Of a stretch of DNA of 56,281 bases, positions 8,709-16,265 are shown piece after piece. Below the pieces are notes generated by a model. That model worked only from the letters and a program-made list of their open reading frames with translations, did not search any database and was not told the origin of the DNA. Source of the stretch: JBDNJM01 sp041687755 (GTDB lineage: Bacteria > Planctomycetota > UBA1135 > GCA-002686595). The position numbers and the translations under genes are program-made. The stretch's first letter is position 1, and each line of letters starts with the position of its first letter. The stretch lies in assembly GCA_041687755.1 (NCBI GenBank), contig JBDNJM010000090.1, forward strand, positions 1 through 56,281, written 5' to 3'.

Positions 8709-8768
8709 GAGACGAATATCGTGCCTATTCGTCTCACTGTATGAGTCGAATGTGGGCCTATTCGTCTC
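8709..8768 (-). promoter_or_regulatory. Twin palindromic operator before fic
   Basis: GAGACGAATA (8709-8718) and TATTCGTCTC (8726-8735) form a perfect 10-base inverted repeat directly against the fic ATG. A second one, GAGTCGAAT (8743-8751) with TATTCGTCTC (8759-8768), follows at nearly the same arm spacing. The half-site CCTATTCGTCTCACT is a direct repeat. This is the pattern expected for two bound dimers of a repressor over a promoter or leader. Confidence 0.75.
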
Positions 8769-8996
8769 ACTTGGGCTCGCCTGTGATGCACAGGGGGCTA
8801 GGGAAGGTGGTGTTGTTTCAGGCGTGCCCCCGGTGTCAGGGTCGGTGCCGCCTGGCGGCCGGGATCTCGAGAGCGCCGTGGGCCGGTGCCCTCCGCCAAG
8901 AGCCGCGCGGCTGGACTCAATCGCGCAGGCATCGCGCCACGAATCCAGGCGGAGAACGCGCCGTCACAGATCGGGCGGACCTCGACTACTCTTCAG
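8769..8996. other. Gap between fic operator and ATPase tail
   Basis: No gene or clear structure recognised beyond the operator that borders it. Confidence 0.4.
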
Positions 8997-10175
8997 CTAC
9001 AGGAGCATAGAGCGGCGCTCGTGCAGCGAGGACCAGGGCAGGATCTCGCCGGCTTCGCGCTGTTGAGCCGATTCGCCGCCGTAAACGACCATGGTGTTGA
9101 GATCGCGTGGGTCGGCTTCTAGGTGTTTCCGCGCGCGGCGAATGCCGTCGAACATGCTGCCGGAAGGCGTTGCTCCGCTCTTCGCTTCGATGAGGGTCAG
9201 GCGCTCGGGGGTCTCGACGACCAGGTCGACTTCTACACCTTCGCTGTCGCGGTAGAACGTGAGGCCTCGGAGTTCGCCTTGGTTGTAGCGGTGCTCGAGA
9301 GTCTCCGAAGCGACCCAGGTCTCGAAGATGGCGCCGCGCAAGGGGTGGGTGCGGAGTTGGTCCGGCTCGCGGATGCCGAGCAGCCAGCAGAGTAGACCGG
9401 TGTCGTGGAAGTGGAGCTTGGGCTGCTTGACCAGGCGCTTGCGCAGACTCAGGTGCATGGGCGGCAAGCGGAACGTGACAAAGCTGGCTTCGAGGATGCT
9501 GGACCAGGAGCGCGCGGTCGGCCGCGAGACTCCCGCATCTGCGCCGAGGGAGGGGTGGTTGACGAGGCCGGAGCTGCGGCCCGCTGAGAGTTTGAGAAAG
9601 CGTTGAAACGCATGGAGGTCGCCGACGGCGGTGATCGACCGCACGTCGCGTTCGAGGTCGTTCGCTGTGTAGCTCGCCAGCCATTCGCCGGGGTCCAGTT
9701 GCGAGTCGTAGACGCGCGGATACCCGCCGGTCAGAAGCGCTTGTTCGAGCGTCACCGGGGCGGTGCTGGAGAGCAGGACCTCGCTGTACGCGAGAGGCAA
9801 CAGGTGCAGGACGGCGGTGCGGCCGGCGAGCGACTGCGAGACCGAGGTGAGCAGGCTCAGGTTCTGCGAGCCGGTCAGAATCCAACGCCGGGGGCGCGGG
9901 TCGTCGTCGATACGGTCTTGGAGATGCGAGGGCAGTTCGGGTGCTCGGTGAATCTCGTCCAGGACTGCACCGTCGGGACACTGCGCCAGAAATCCGCGTG
10001 GATCCTGTTGGGCGAAGGCGCGCAGGTCCGGCGACTCGAGGTTGAAGTACGGGTGGTCTGGAAAGACGGCGCGGCACAGGGGCGACTTCCTGTTCCGGCG
10101 AGGGCCGGTCAAGGTCACCGCGGGGAAGCGCTCGGCTGCTTACTGGAGGCGTGGGGTGAGGTCGCGGGGGATCAT
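8997..10175 (-). pseudogene. DUF4143 AAA ATPase, nonsense and degenerate P-loop
   Basis: The family (AAA ATPase plus DUF4143 nuclease-like tail) begins MIPRDLTPRLQ; exactly this is found from ATG 10175, but codon 12 is TAA (10140-10142), followed in frame by AAERFPAVTLTGPR. The Walker A, normally GPRQSGKTT, reads GPRRNRKSP, so the essential Gly is Arg. Walker B-like VLDEIHRAPEL, sensor ILTGSQNLSLL, and the C-terminal DUF4143 pattern EVDLVVE...LIEAKSG are intact. Translation could restart at GTG 10118, but ATP binding should be lost. It is either a recent pseudogene or an ATPase-dead derivative. Such genes often sit in accessory regions; their role is mostly unknown. Confidence 0.82.
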
Positions 10176-10205
10176 GGCTAGGGGTAACACTTGCAGCCCC
10201 ATTTA

Positions 10206-10238
10206 CTGTGAATTGAAAGTTGGACTTTGAATTTACAG
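10206..10238 (-). promoter_or_regulatory. AT-rich palindrome before DUF4143 gene
   Basis: CTGTGAATTGAAAG (10206-10219) and CTTTGAATTTACAG (10225-10238) pair at 12 of 14 positions around a 5-base spacer, about 30 bases upstream of the ancestral ATG at 10175. It is one of the few AT-rich stretches in this GC-rich window, so an operator or promoter site is likely. Confidence 0.65.
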
Positions 10239-10431
10239 GTTTGGACCTTTGGCGGGGCCTACGGTGGGGCCGAGAGGGACCCCTGAGGTACCGCCCGAGT
10301 CCGATCTCCGGCGCCACGCGGCTGCGGGACCCGATCACCTGGACCGCCTAGTGGGGTGGACTTCCTTGGCCGATCGGGGGGGGCGGGACCGCCTGCCCAA
10401 CACGGGGACTAGCCGGATGGCGGGGCTCGGA
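10239..10431. other. Gap, nothing recognised
   Basis: GC-rich sequence between the palindrome and the Fic relic. It probably belongs to the same decayed Fic gene, but no readable protein text remains. Confidence 0.3.
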
Positions 10432-10545
10432 CTACTGGGCCGAGCACGGGTTGAGGGCCGGCAGGCCGACGGTATCGAGGCCCAGGAAATGGGCGACCGA
10501 GGAGTGGACGCCGGCGGTGGGCCGGCGGCAGCGATCCTGGCACCG
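10432..10545 (-). pseudogene. Second Fic relic, N-terminal piece
   Basis: On the minus strand the sequence reads SLPP, a frame break, then VHSSVAHFLGLDTVGLPALN and a TAG at 10432-10434. This matches SLPPASVRSSVAHRLGLDTG of the intact Fic gene at about residues 69-90. Only about 35 codons remain and the frame is broken once, so it is a decayed paralogue. Confidence 0.72.
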
Positions 10546-10708
10546 AAGGGGGCATGTCGGGAGTTGGGGCGGTCCGGTCACGGGGCGGCTCGGCGTGACG
10601 GCGGCCAGGGGGGGTCAGCGCCGGCTCGATGTAATGGAGCTGTAAGGGTGTGGCACGATTCAAGAATCGGGCTGGACTGGACAACCGGGGCAGGGACATG
10701 CTGGATCC

Positions 10709-11437
10709 ATGTCTCTCTCCCCGGACCCTCCTGAGAACAAGGTTGGGGGTGCCGAGAGCGTTGCAGAGGTCGGGGCGCGTCACTTGAAGCGCTTGTTGCT
10801 TGGGAATTCGAAGAGTGATGTTCTTCCCAGCGGGCGGGAGTGGCTGAAGGTTGCGGAGAGTTATGCGGGGCCGCAGGATCTGCTCGACGCAATGCGAGTG
10901 GACCAGCTTCTGCCGCTGGAGGATCTCTGCTGCGAGGCGTTGCTCGACATGCGGGTGCTTATGGCACCGAGTCTGCTGGCGCGTCGTGCGCAGGTGCAGG
11001 TGGCCATGAAGACTGCCTGGTACGACGGTCGTGGAAAGTTTGAGGACTGGGTGCGCCGGCGCGTTCTTGTCGGTCTGCTCGACGGGCTGGACGCGGAAAT
11101 GGAGGAGTACCGTTCGGGAAGGCCGATGACGGCTGCAGATCGTGGCGAGTTTGCGCTGTTCACCGAGCTGCTTGGTGTATCGCCTAGCGAGGGGCGCGGG
11201 GTCATGCTGAGATTCGCAGCCCTGGATCCGCCCGTTCGTTGTCTTGCATTCGACATCGTTGCTCGTGGACGTGCACTCTCGGATGTGGCGCAGGAATTAG
11301 AGCTAGATCCGGCCGCCGCGGCTGGTGAGTTCGATAAGGCGCTTCAGCGGATAGGGGCGATCGCTGGGGAGCCCGCTCCGCTGTACGCGTCCTGGCAGGA
11401 CCTGCTCGACCGGCTGCTGTACGATGAGGAGAACTAA
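10709..11437 (+). CDS. Module 1 gene A: divergent sigma-factor-like protein
   Basis: This 242-aa protein has no signal peptide or membrane segment. Residues about 95-120 (VAMKTAWYDGRGKFEDWVRRR) resemble the end of ECF sigma region 2, where a D/Y-GRG-x-F-xx-W-[VI]-xx-[IV] pattern is usual. Residues about 170-215 (PPVRCLAFDIVARGRALSDV, then AQELELDP) resemble the region 4 helix-turn-helix. A role as a promoter-recognition subunit is inference; the match is weak and the usual region 2.4 text is not clear. It opens a tight four-gene operon (3 bases to gene B) and has a paralogue at 50702-51436 that heads the same four genes. A purine-rich AGGGA lies about 12 bases before the ATG. Confidence 0.7.
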   Translation: MSLSPDPPENKVGGAESVAEVGARHLKRLLLGNSKSDVLPSGREWLKVAESYAGPQDLLDAMRVDQLLPLEDLCCEALLDMRVLMAPSLLARRAQVQVAMKTAWYDGRGKFEDWVRRRVLVGLLDGLDAEMEEYRSGRPMTAADRGEFALFTELLGVSPSEGRGVMLRFAALDPPVRCLAFDIVARGRALSDVAQELELDPAAAAGEFDKALQRIGAIAGEPAPLYASWQDLLDRLLYDEEN

Positions 11438-11440
11438 GCG

Positions 11441-12370
11441 ATGAGCCTGCTGGACCACATCGACCCCGAGCTTCGACACGTCGTTGAAGCGGTGCGCAAG
11501 GACCCGAGCTCGTTGTTCTGGCGCGGCGGGGCGGGTGCAATCGCGAGGGACCTCGGCAGCGAGCGGGTGCGACCGATGTCGCATGCGGCGGCGACCCGCA
11601 AGGCCGAGGCGTACCTGCTGGACAAGCACCGGGAGGAGCTGGCGACGTGGCTCTTGCGGGGCGTTCACCTCGCCTGGCAGCGATTGGATCCCCTGGGGGA
11701 CAACGACGTTCTTGAAGAGCCGCAGGTCGGTAGGCTTCGGTGGGATGAGGCGTCGCTCCACGCGGGTTTGCGAGTTGTCGCAGCGCGCGCGTCCCTGGAT
11801 CCAGTCGGGAGCGCTGCCGGAGGGGACTTGCTCGGGCGGCTCGCGTGCGATCCCGGTTTGGACGATCTCCTGGTGTCCGTGAACCTCGCTGCGCGCTTAG
11901 CCCCCCTGAGCGAGTGCGCCCTGTTCGGGGCTCAAATCGAGATTGCGCTCGGCAATCCCCTGAGCGCCACTCGTGCTGCGCAGTCGGTCAAGGACGGAGC
12001 GCTTCGGCCGTTCGGGGTTAGCTGGAAACGCTCTTGGATCGCCTTTGCCGCGTGGCGCTTGGGGCAGATCCGCACCGCCGCCGAGGAATACGACCGTGCG
12101 CTGTCGGCGTCGACGGAATTGTCCCCGACCCTCCTTGCCAGCCGGCTTCTCGTCGCGATCGCGGAAGGTCGGCGTGGCGAAGTCGAGCGCCATGTGCGAC
12201 GGGTGGAGGTGGACACTTCCGACCCGGAGCGAACGTTCCGTTGGCTCGCGAGAAGCGTAGAGAGCGAAACTCGGCGGGAGCCGAGCGGAACTTCGGCGCT
12301 CTTGTTGCCGACCCTCGAGGTCTCCGGACCTCCCTCCCTTCAGCGGTGGCTCACCGATGCGAAACGATGA
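11441..12370 (+). CDS. Module 1 gene B: partner protein with IDPEL signature
   Basis: The 309-aa product starts MSLLDHIDPELRHVV and shares with its paralogue (51433-52368) the pattern DxIDPEL...RxDPSS near the N-terminus and KHREELATWLLRG at about residues 65-77. The second half (about 160-260) is Ala/Leu-rich helices spaced like TPR repeats. There is no membrane segment. It follows gene A by 3 bases with a good AGGAG site, so the two are co-translated. Position behind a sigma-like gene suggests an anti-sigma or adaptor protein, but no known anti-sigma fold is recognised. The conserved N-terminus could be the part that binds A. Confidence 0.72.
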   Translation: MSLLDHIDPELRHVVEAVRKDPSSLFWRGGAGAIARDLGSERVRPMSHAAATRKAEAYLLDKHREELATWLLRGVHLAWQRLDPLGDNDVLEEPQVGRLRWDEASLHAGLRVVAARASLDPVGSAAGGDLLGRLACDPGLDDLLVSVNLAARLAPLSECALFGAQIEIALGNPLSATRAAQSVKDGALRPFGVSWKRSWIAFAAWRLGQIRTAAEEYDRALSASTELSPTLLASRLLVAIAEGRRGEVERHVRRVEVDTSDPERTFRWLARSVESETRREPSGTSALLLPTLEVSGPPSLQRWLTDAKR

Positions 12371-12371
12371 A

Positions 12372-12608
12372 ATGAAGACCCGAAGTGTGCTGGTCGGCGC
12401 GGCTTTGATGTTGGGGGCACTGGTCGCTTTGCCGGGAGACTCGTCCGCGCAGGGCGGCATCGGCGGCGGTCCTCCCGCAGCCAAAATCGGGCAGGGGCCG
12501 GGCGGAGATCCCGTAAAGAGTCCGCCTGGCAACAGCGGCGTCGGACCGGTCTCGCAGGGCGACGGCCTTCCGCCCGCCGCCCGGCGGTTGACCCCTTTCA
12601 AGCCCTAG
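12372..12608 (+). CDS. Module 1 gene C: small exported protein
   Basis: From ATG 12372 (an in-frame ATG at 12357 would overlap gene B) the 78-aa product has a clear signal peptide: MKTRS, a hydrophobic core LVGAALMLGALVAL and a cleavage site at DSSA/QGG. The mature part, about 50 aa, is rich in Gly, Pro and Asn-free low-complexity text (GGPPAAKIGQGPGG). Its counterpart in module 2 is also cleaved just before QGG. It starts one base after gene B ends and 6 bases before gene D, so it is part of the operon. Function unknown; a secreted peptide or partner of D is possible. Confidence 0.72.
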   Translation: MKTRSVLVGAALMLGALVALPGDSSAQGGIGGGPPAAKIGQGPGGDPVKSPPGNSGVGPVSQGDGLPPAARRLTPFKP

Positions 12609-12614
12609 AACATC

Positions 12615-15600
12615 GTGACCGGTCGCCTCCAAGGCCCTGCGGGCGTCGGGCTGTTGATCGCGGGGCTTGGCTTGTGCATCGCTCTCACTGTGCTCCTCAC
12701 GGATCGGGAGGGAGGCGAGGCCTCGGGACCCGGGGACCGTGTCGGGCATGTCGGGGTCGGTTCAGCGGGCCTCGCCGGGATCGATCCGACCGGGGCGGGC
12801 TCCCCGGAGCCGGCGCAGGTGGGGGGTCACGACCCGCTTGCCGCGCGAACCGGTGTCGAGAGCGGCTCCGTCCTCGATGTTCGTGTTTTGGACGCAGGCG
12901 GGCAGCCCGTCGAGGGGGCGGTGGTCAGCTTGAACGGCTTGACCAACGACGTCACCGGGCACTTTTGGAACCGGGCGGACTCGCAGCTCCTCTTCCGTGT
13001 GCACGAGCGCACGCGACGCCTCCGGGACGAGTCGCTGTCGGCCGTTTCGGATGCGTTCGGCCGTGCGAACCTGGCGCTCGACGCCGGGTTCGACGCGACC
13101 TCGGGCTGGGTTGTTTGGGCTAGCCGAGCGGGACACGCGCCAGCGAGCCGAATCGGCGGTGCCGGTGAGGCGCCTGCTGATCTGGTGCTGCAGCTGGGAC
13201 AGGAGGCCGCTTCTTTTGCGCGAGTTGTGGATGAGGTCGGTCGGCCCATCGAGGGCGCCGAGGTTTGGATGCAGGGGGAGCTGCCGCTGCCGGATCAGGA
13301 TCCGCAGGAGCTGGGTCGCCTGGTGAGGCGGGCGCTGGTTCGAGTTGGCGAGACCGACGGGGCGGGACGGGTCGAGCTGCCGGGAGCGGGCGGGGAATCG
13401 ACCGTTTGGGCAGCTCATGGGGCGCTGATCGCTGCGAGCGTCGAGTGCTCGGGGCCGGGGGACGTCGAGCTTGTTCTCCGGAGTACGTTCGAGTTCGGGT
13501 GCTCGGTGCGCAGCGTGGACGGGGCGGGGCTGGGGCCGTGGGCGGTGGTCACGGTGTTCGCTGTCGGGCCCTCCGGCCGCGAGCGGCTGCTGGCTGCGGC
13601 GGACTGCCCGCCGGAGGGAGTGCGTAGCCTCCGGGTTCCGTTGGTGGAGGACGCGGTTCAGTACGGGGCGCGGCTGCGGTTCGGGGAGGTCGAGGCGTGC
13701 GTCAAGAGCTTCGACGTGCAGGCGGATGGTGGGAGCGCGCAGGTCGAGTTCTCGGTGCGGCGGGGGGTCGTGCGTTGGTACCGCGCGCTCGTCTATGGAG
13801 AGCAGGACGTGGGCATCGAGGGGCTGCGGATCGAATTCGAGTGGCGGCGCGAAGGGGACGACGCCCAGTCGCTTACCGCCGTGACCGATAGGAGTGGCTG
13901 GGCGCGCGTGATCGGACTGCCGCTCGGAGCGGAGTTCGAGATCCGCGGAGAGCGGGAGGGGTTCGAGCGCCTGGAGCAAACGAGGCCGGCGTTGGGCCCG
14001 GAAGATGCGGAGCAGGGGGAAGACCTGTTCTTTGAACGCGCGGGGAGCTTGCACGTTCGGGTGATGCGGGCGGGCGAGCCGGTCAATGGGTGCTCGTTCG
14101 GGATCTGGGACGACCATCGCGCCAGCGCTCCGCTGTACTTCATGGAAGTGGCCGGGGAAGACGGGTGGCATCAGCTGGACTACGTCCCCGCAATCGAGGG
14201 GACGATTCAAGTGATCGACTGGGACCGACCGCTTTCGGAGCTCCTCCCGCTCGACTTCTTGGACGTGACGGAAGTCCAAGAGCTGAGGATCGAACTTGCC
14301 GACCAAGTCCCCTTGTTCGGCCGGGTTGTCGACGGGGTGACTGGGGCACCCGTTGAGAGAGCTAGGGTGTTCCTGAGCTCGTTCAGTCCTGGGGGGCGGT
14401 TGGTGACCGTCAGCGCGGAGCCCCTGCGAACCGACGCGGGTGGACGTTTCGAAACCACGTACCCCCGCGGTGAGCGGGCTGGGCTGCAGCTCTTGAGCCC
14501 CGATAGCGACGCCATCGGATCGTCAGGGATTGCGGAGTTGGGACCATCAGGTGCTTTTGACTTCGGGGATTTGCCGCTCGACCCGGCGCAGATGCAGCTC
14601 GTTCGGCTGCAGGCGCTGGACGGCGACCCTGACTGGACGGCGTATCTGGCGCTGGAAGGGGAGCATCACAATTCTCGACACCGTGTCGCGTTCGATGCGG
14701 AGGGGCGGGTCTCGCTGCCGAGCAACGGAGCGGGGACGGCGATGACGATCCGCACGCCCAGCGGGCTTCGTCTCGCCGTTCGAGGGCGGTCCAGCTGGCG
14801 GGCGGACGAGCCTCTACCTGTTCCGATCTACGTCGAGGACTTGGCCTGGATTGAGGTCGTGGACCCAAATGGAGAACGAGTCCACTTAGACGGGTCCGTG
14901 CGCTTCTACTACGAGAACGAACACTTCCACGCGGACGGGATCGCTCCGATCCACGCGCCGGGTGAGCGGGTGGCTATCCCTCGGCCAGCTGGCAGCCGCG
15001 TTTTTTTGCAGTGGGGCGAGGTCGGGAAGATGGATCGGTTGGCCTCCGGAGAAGTGGAGTTCCCGGGTGAGGCTGGCGACGTAGAGGCGGTGCTGCGACT
15101 GCCGGGGGAGCCGGCGTTTGCGGAGGTCGTCGACGCCTCCGGGCGGCCGGCGGACGGGGTGCGGGTTCAGGTCATGTCGGCGCAGACGGACTCGGTCGCA
15201 GGGGCGGTAGAAGACACAGACCTTGAGGGTCGGGTGCGGCTTGATTGGCTGCCCGAGGATCCTCTTGTGCTGCTCTATCGTCCACGTGGGGGCGTGCACT
15301 TCCTCGGACGTCCAGCCGAGCCTCCGGCCTTGGGCGAGACGGTGACGTGGACCTTCGATCCGGCGCACAGCTTCCAGGGCGTGTTGCGAGACGGCCTGGG
15401 TCCGGTGGCGTTCAGCGAGCTAGAGCTGCGCCTCGAGCCACGCGATGTGCTCGTGGCGAGCGCCCGTTCCACAGCCGGCGGCCGGTTCGAAATTCCTAAG
15501 CTGGGCGCTGGACGATACCGGGTCGCGGTTAGGGCAGCGGAATGCTTTCCACTGGAGGTCACGATCGATTTGCCGTCGCCCGACCTGGAGCTCGAGCTGC

Positions 15601-15878
15601 GTCGCACCGGGGGGATCGAATTGACGGTCAAGGATCGGGATGGCCATGCACGGGCCGCTGCAGCGGTCGCGCTAACCTGCATCGACCTGGGAGAGACGCT
15701 CGAGGAGTGGCGGCAAGCTCGGAGGCTGGTCGTGCCTGCACCTCGAACCGATTCTGGCGGGCGGTGGGCCGTCGCTGGAGTGCCGCGGGGCACCTACGAG
15801 GTGGAGGTTGCGGGACAGCGAGCCGTCCTGGAGGTTCTTGCCGGCGAGGTGACGCAAGTCGAGCTCGGCGAGGGCTGA
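12615..15878 (+). CDS. Module 1 gene D: 1087-aa membrane-anchored repeat protein
   Basis: The protein begins at GTG 12615 with a membrane segment at about residues 9-29 and no clear cleavage site, so it is probably anchored with its bulk outside the cytoplasm. It is a chain of beta-sandwich repeats of the carboxypeptidase-regulatory (CarboxypepD_reg) type, with units such as GGQPVEGAVVSLN, GRPIEGAEVWMQ, GAPVERARVFLSS, GRPADGVRVQVM and the closing GVPRGTYEVEVAGQ. The first unit holds an insert with NDVTG and ERTRRLRDE that is conserved in the module 2 paralogue, which has exactly the same length (1087 aa). Catalytic peptidase residues are absent, so a structural or binding role at the cell surface is likely. 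Confidence 0.85.
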   Translation: MTGRLQGPAGVGLLIAGLGLCIALTVLLTDREGGEASGPGDRVGHVGVGSAGLAGIDPTGAGSPEPAQVGGHDPLAARTGVESGSVLDVRVLDAGGQPVEGAVVSLNGLTNDVTGHFWNRADSQLLFRVHERTRRLRDESLSAVSDAFGRANLALDAGFDATSGWVVWASRAGHAPASRIGGAGEAPADLVLQLGQEAASFARVVDEVGRPIEGAEVWMQGELPLPDQDPQELGRLVRRALVRVGETDGAGRVELPGAGGESTVWAAHGALIAASVECSGPGDVELVLRSTFEFGCSVRSVDGAGLGPWAVVTVFAVGPSGRERLLAAADCPPEGVRSLRVPLVEDAVQYGARLRFGEVEACVKSFDVQADGGSAQVEFSVRRGVVRWYRALVYGEQDVGIEGLRIEFEWRREGDDAQSLTAVTDRSGWARVIGLPLGAEFEIRGEREGFERLEQTRPALGPEDAEQGEDLFFERAGSLHVRVMRAGEPVNGCSFGIWDDHRASAPLYFMEVAGEDGWHQLDYVPAIEGTIQVIDWDRPLSELLPLDFLDVTEVQELRIELADQVPLFGRVVDGVTGAPVERARVFLSSFSPGGRLVTVSAEPLRTDAGGRFETTYPRGERAGLQLLSPDSDAIGSSGIAELGPSGAFDFGDLPLDPAQMQLVRLQALDGDPDWTAYLALEGEHHNSRHRVAFDAEGRVSLPSNGAGTAMTIRTPSGLRLAVRGRSSWRADEPLPVPIYVEDLAWIEVVDPNGERVHLDGSVRFYYENEHFHADGIAPIHAPGERVAIPRPAGSRVFLQWGEVGKMDRLASGEVEFPGEAGDVEAVLRLPGEPAFAEVVDASGRPADGVRVQVMSAQTDSVAGAVEDTDLEGRVRLDWLPEDPLVLLYRPRGGVHFLGRPAEPPALGETVTWTFDPAHSFQGVLRDGLGPVAFSELELRLEPRDVLVASARSTAGGRFEIPKLGAGRYRVAVRAAECFPLEVTIDLPSPDLELELRRTGGIELTVKDRDGHARAAAAVALTCIDLGETLEEWRQARRLVVPAPRTDSGGRWAVAGVPRGTYEVEVAGQRAVLEVLAGEVTQVELGEG

Positions 15879-15942
15879 CTGGCGGGTCTTCTCAGGCGGC
15901 CATCGGGTAGAGGCCGCCGGCCCGCACGCGGTTTGCAGACTG

Positions 15943-16236
15943 TGATCTTGCCCCGGCAAAGTGGACACCCCAACTGGGGCGCGATGCGCCAGGAGGTCCC
16001 AACGAGCCAAAGGAAACGAAGAAAGTACTCGTCTGAGCAGAAGGCCGGCGCGGTCCGGCCGGTCGGTTAGGTCGGCAGCATTAGCCAGGTCGCGAAGGAC
16101 CTGGACCTGACCGGGAGCGCGTTGCGGCGAAGCCTTCTGAGGGCAGGCTGCGCGCGGCTCCCCGGTTGCAGATGTACGATCACATCCCGTTTCGAAACCA
16201 CTGATTTCCCGTGTCCACTGAACCGGGGCAGGGTCG
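15943..16236 (+). mobile_element. Mini IS3-family relic with both inverted repeats
   Basis: The left end has TGCCCCGG-xx-AAGTGGACAC (15949-15968) and the right end holds its reverse complement (16211-16229, GTGTCCACTGAACCGGGGCA), with two or three mismatches. Between them lies only a fragment of orfA (16005-16127). The orfB transposase is gone. The whole unit is about 294 bases, like a deletion-derived, non-autonomous copy. It sits between module 1 and the end of the Tad operon. Confidence 0.78.
16005..16127 (+). pseudogene. IS3 OrfA N-terminal fragment
   Basis: The frame reads QRKRRKYSSEQKAGAVRPVG, TAG (16068-16070), then SISQVAKDLDLTGSALR. This is the helix-turn-helix of IS3-family OrfA (usual form: kRrkysxEfKaeaVrLv...si.qVArdLgi..saL). 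It breaks off after ALR and is interrupted by the stop. Confidence 0.78.
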
Positions 16237-16265
16237 AAGTTGCGCTGACTCGTCTCGGTCGGGGC

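Noticed and set aside
12762..14306. 514-codon minus-strand frame inside gene D of module 1
   Set aside because: It is antisense to a clear repeat protein and shows only His/Arg/Pro-rich text without family motifs.
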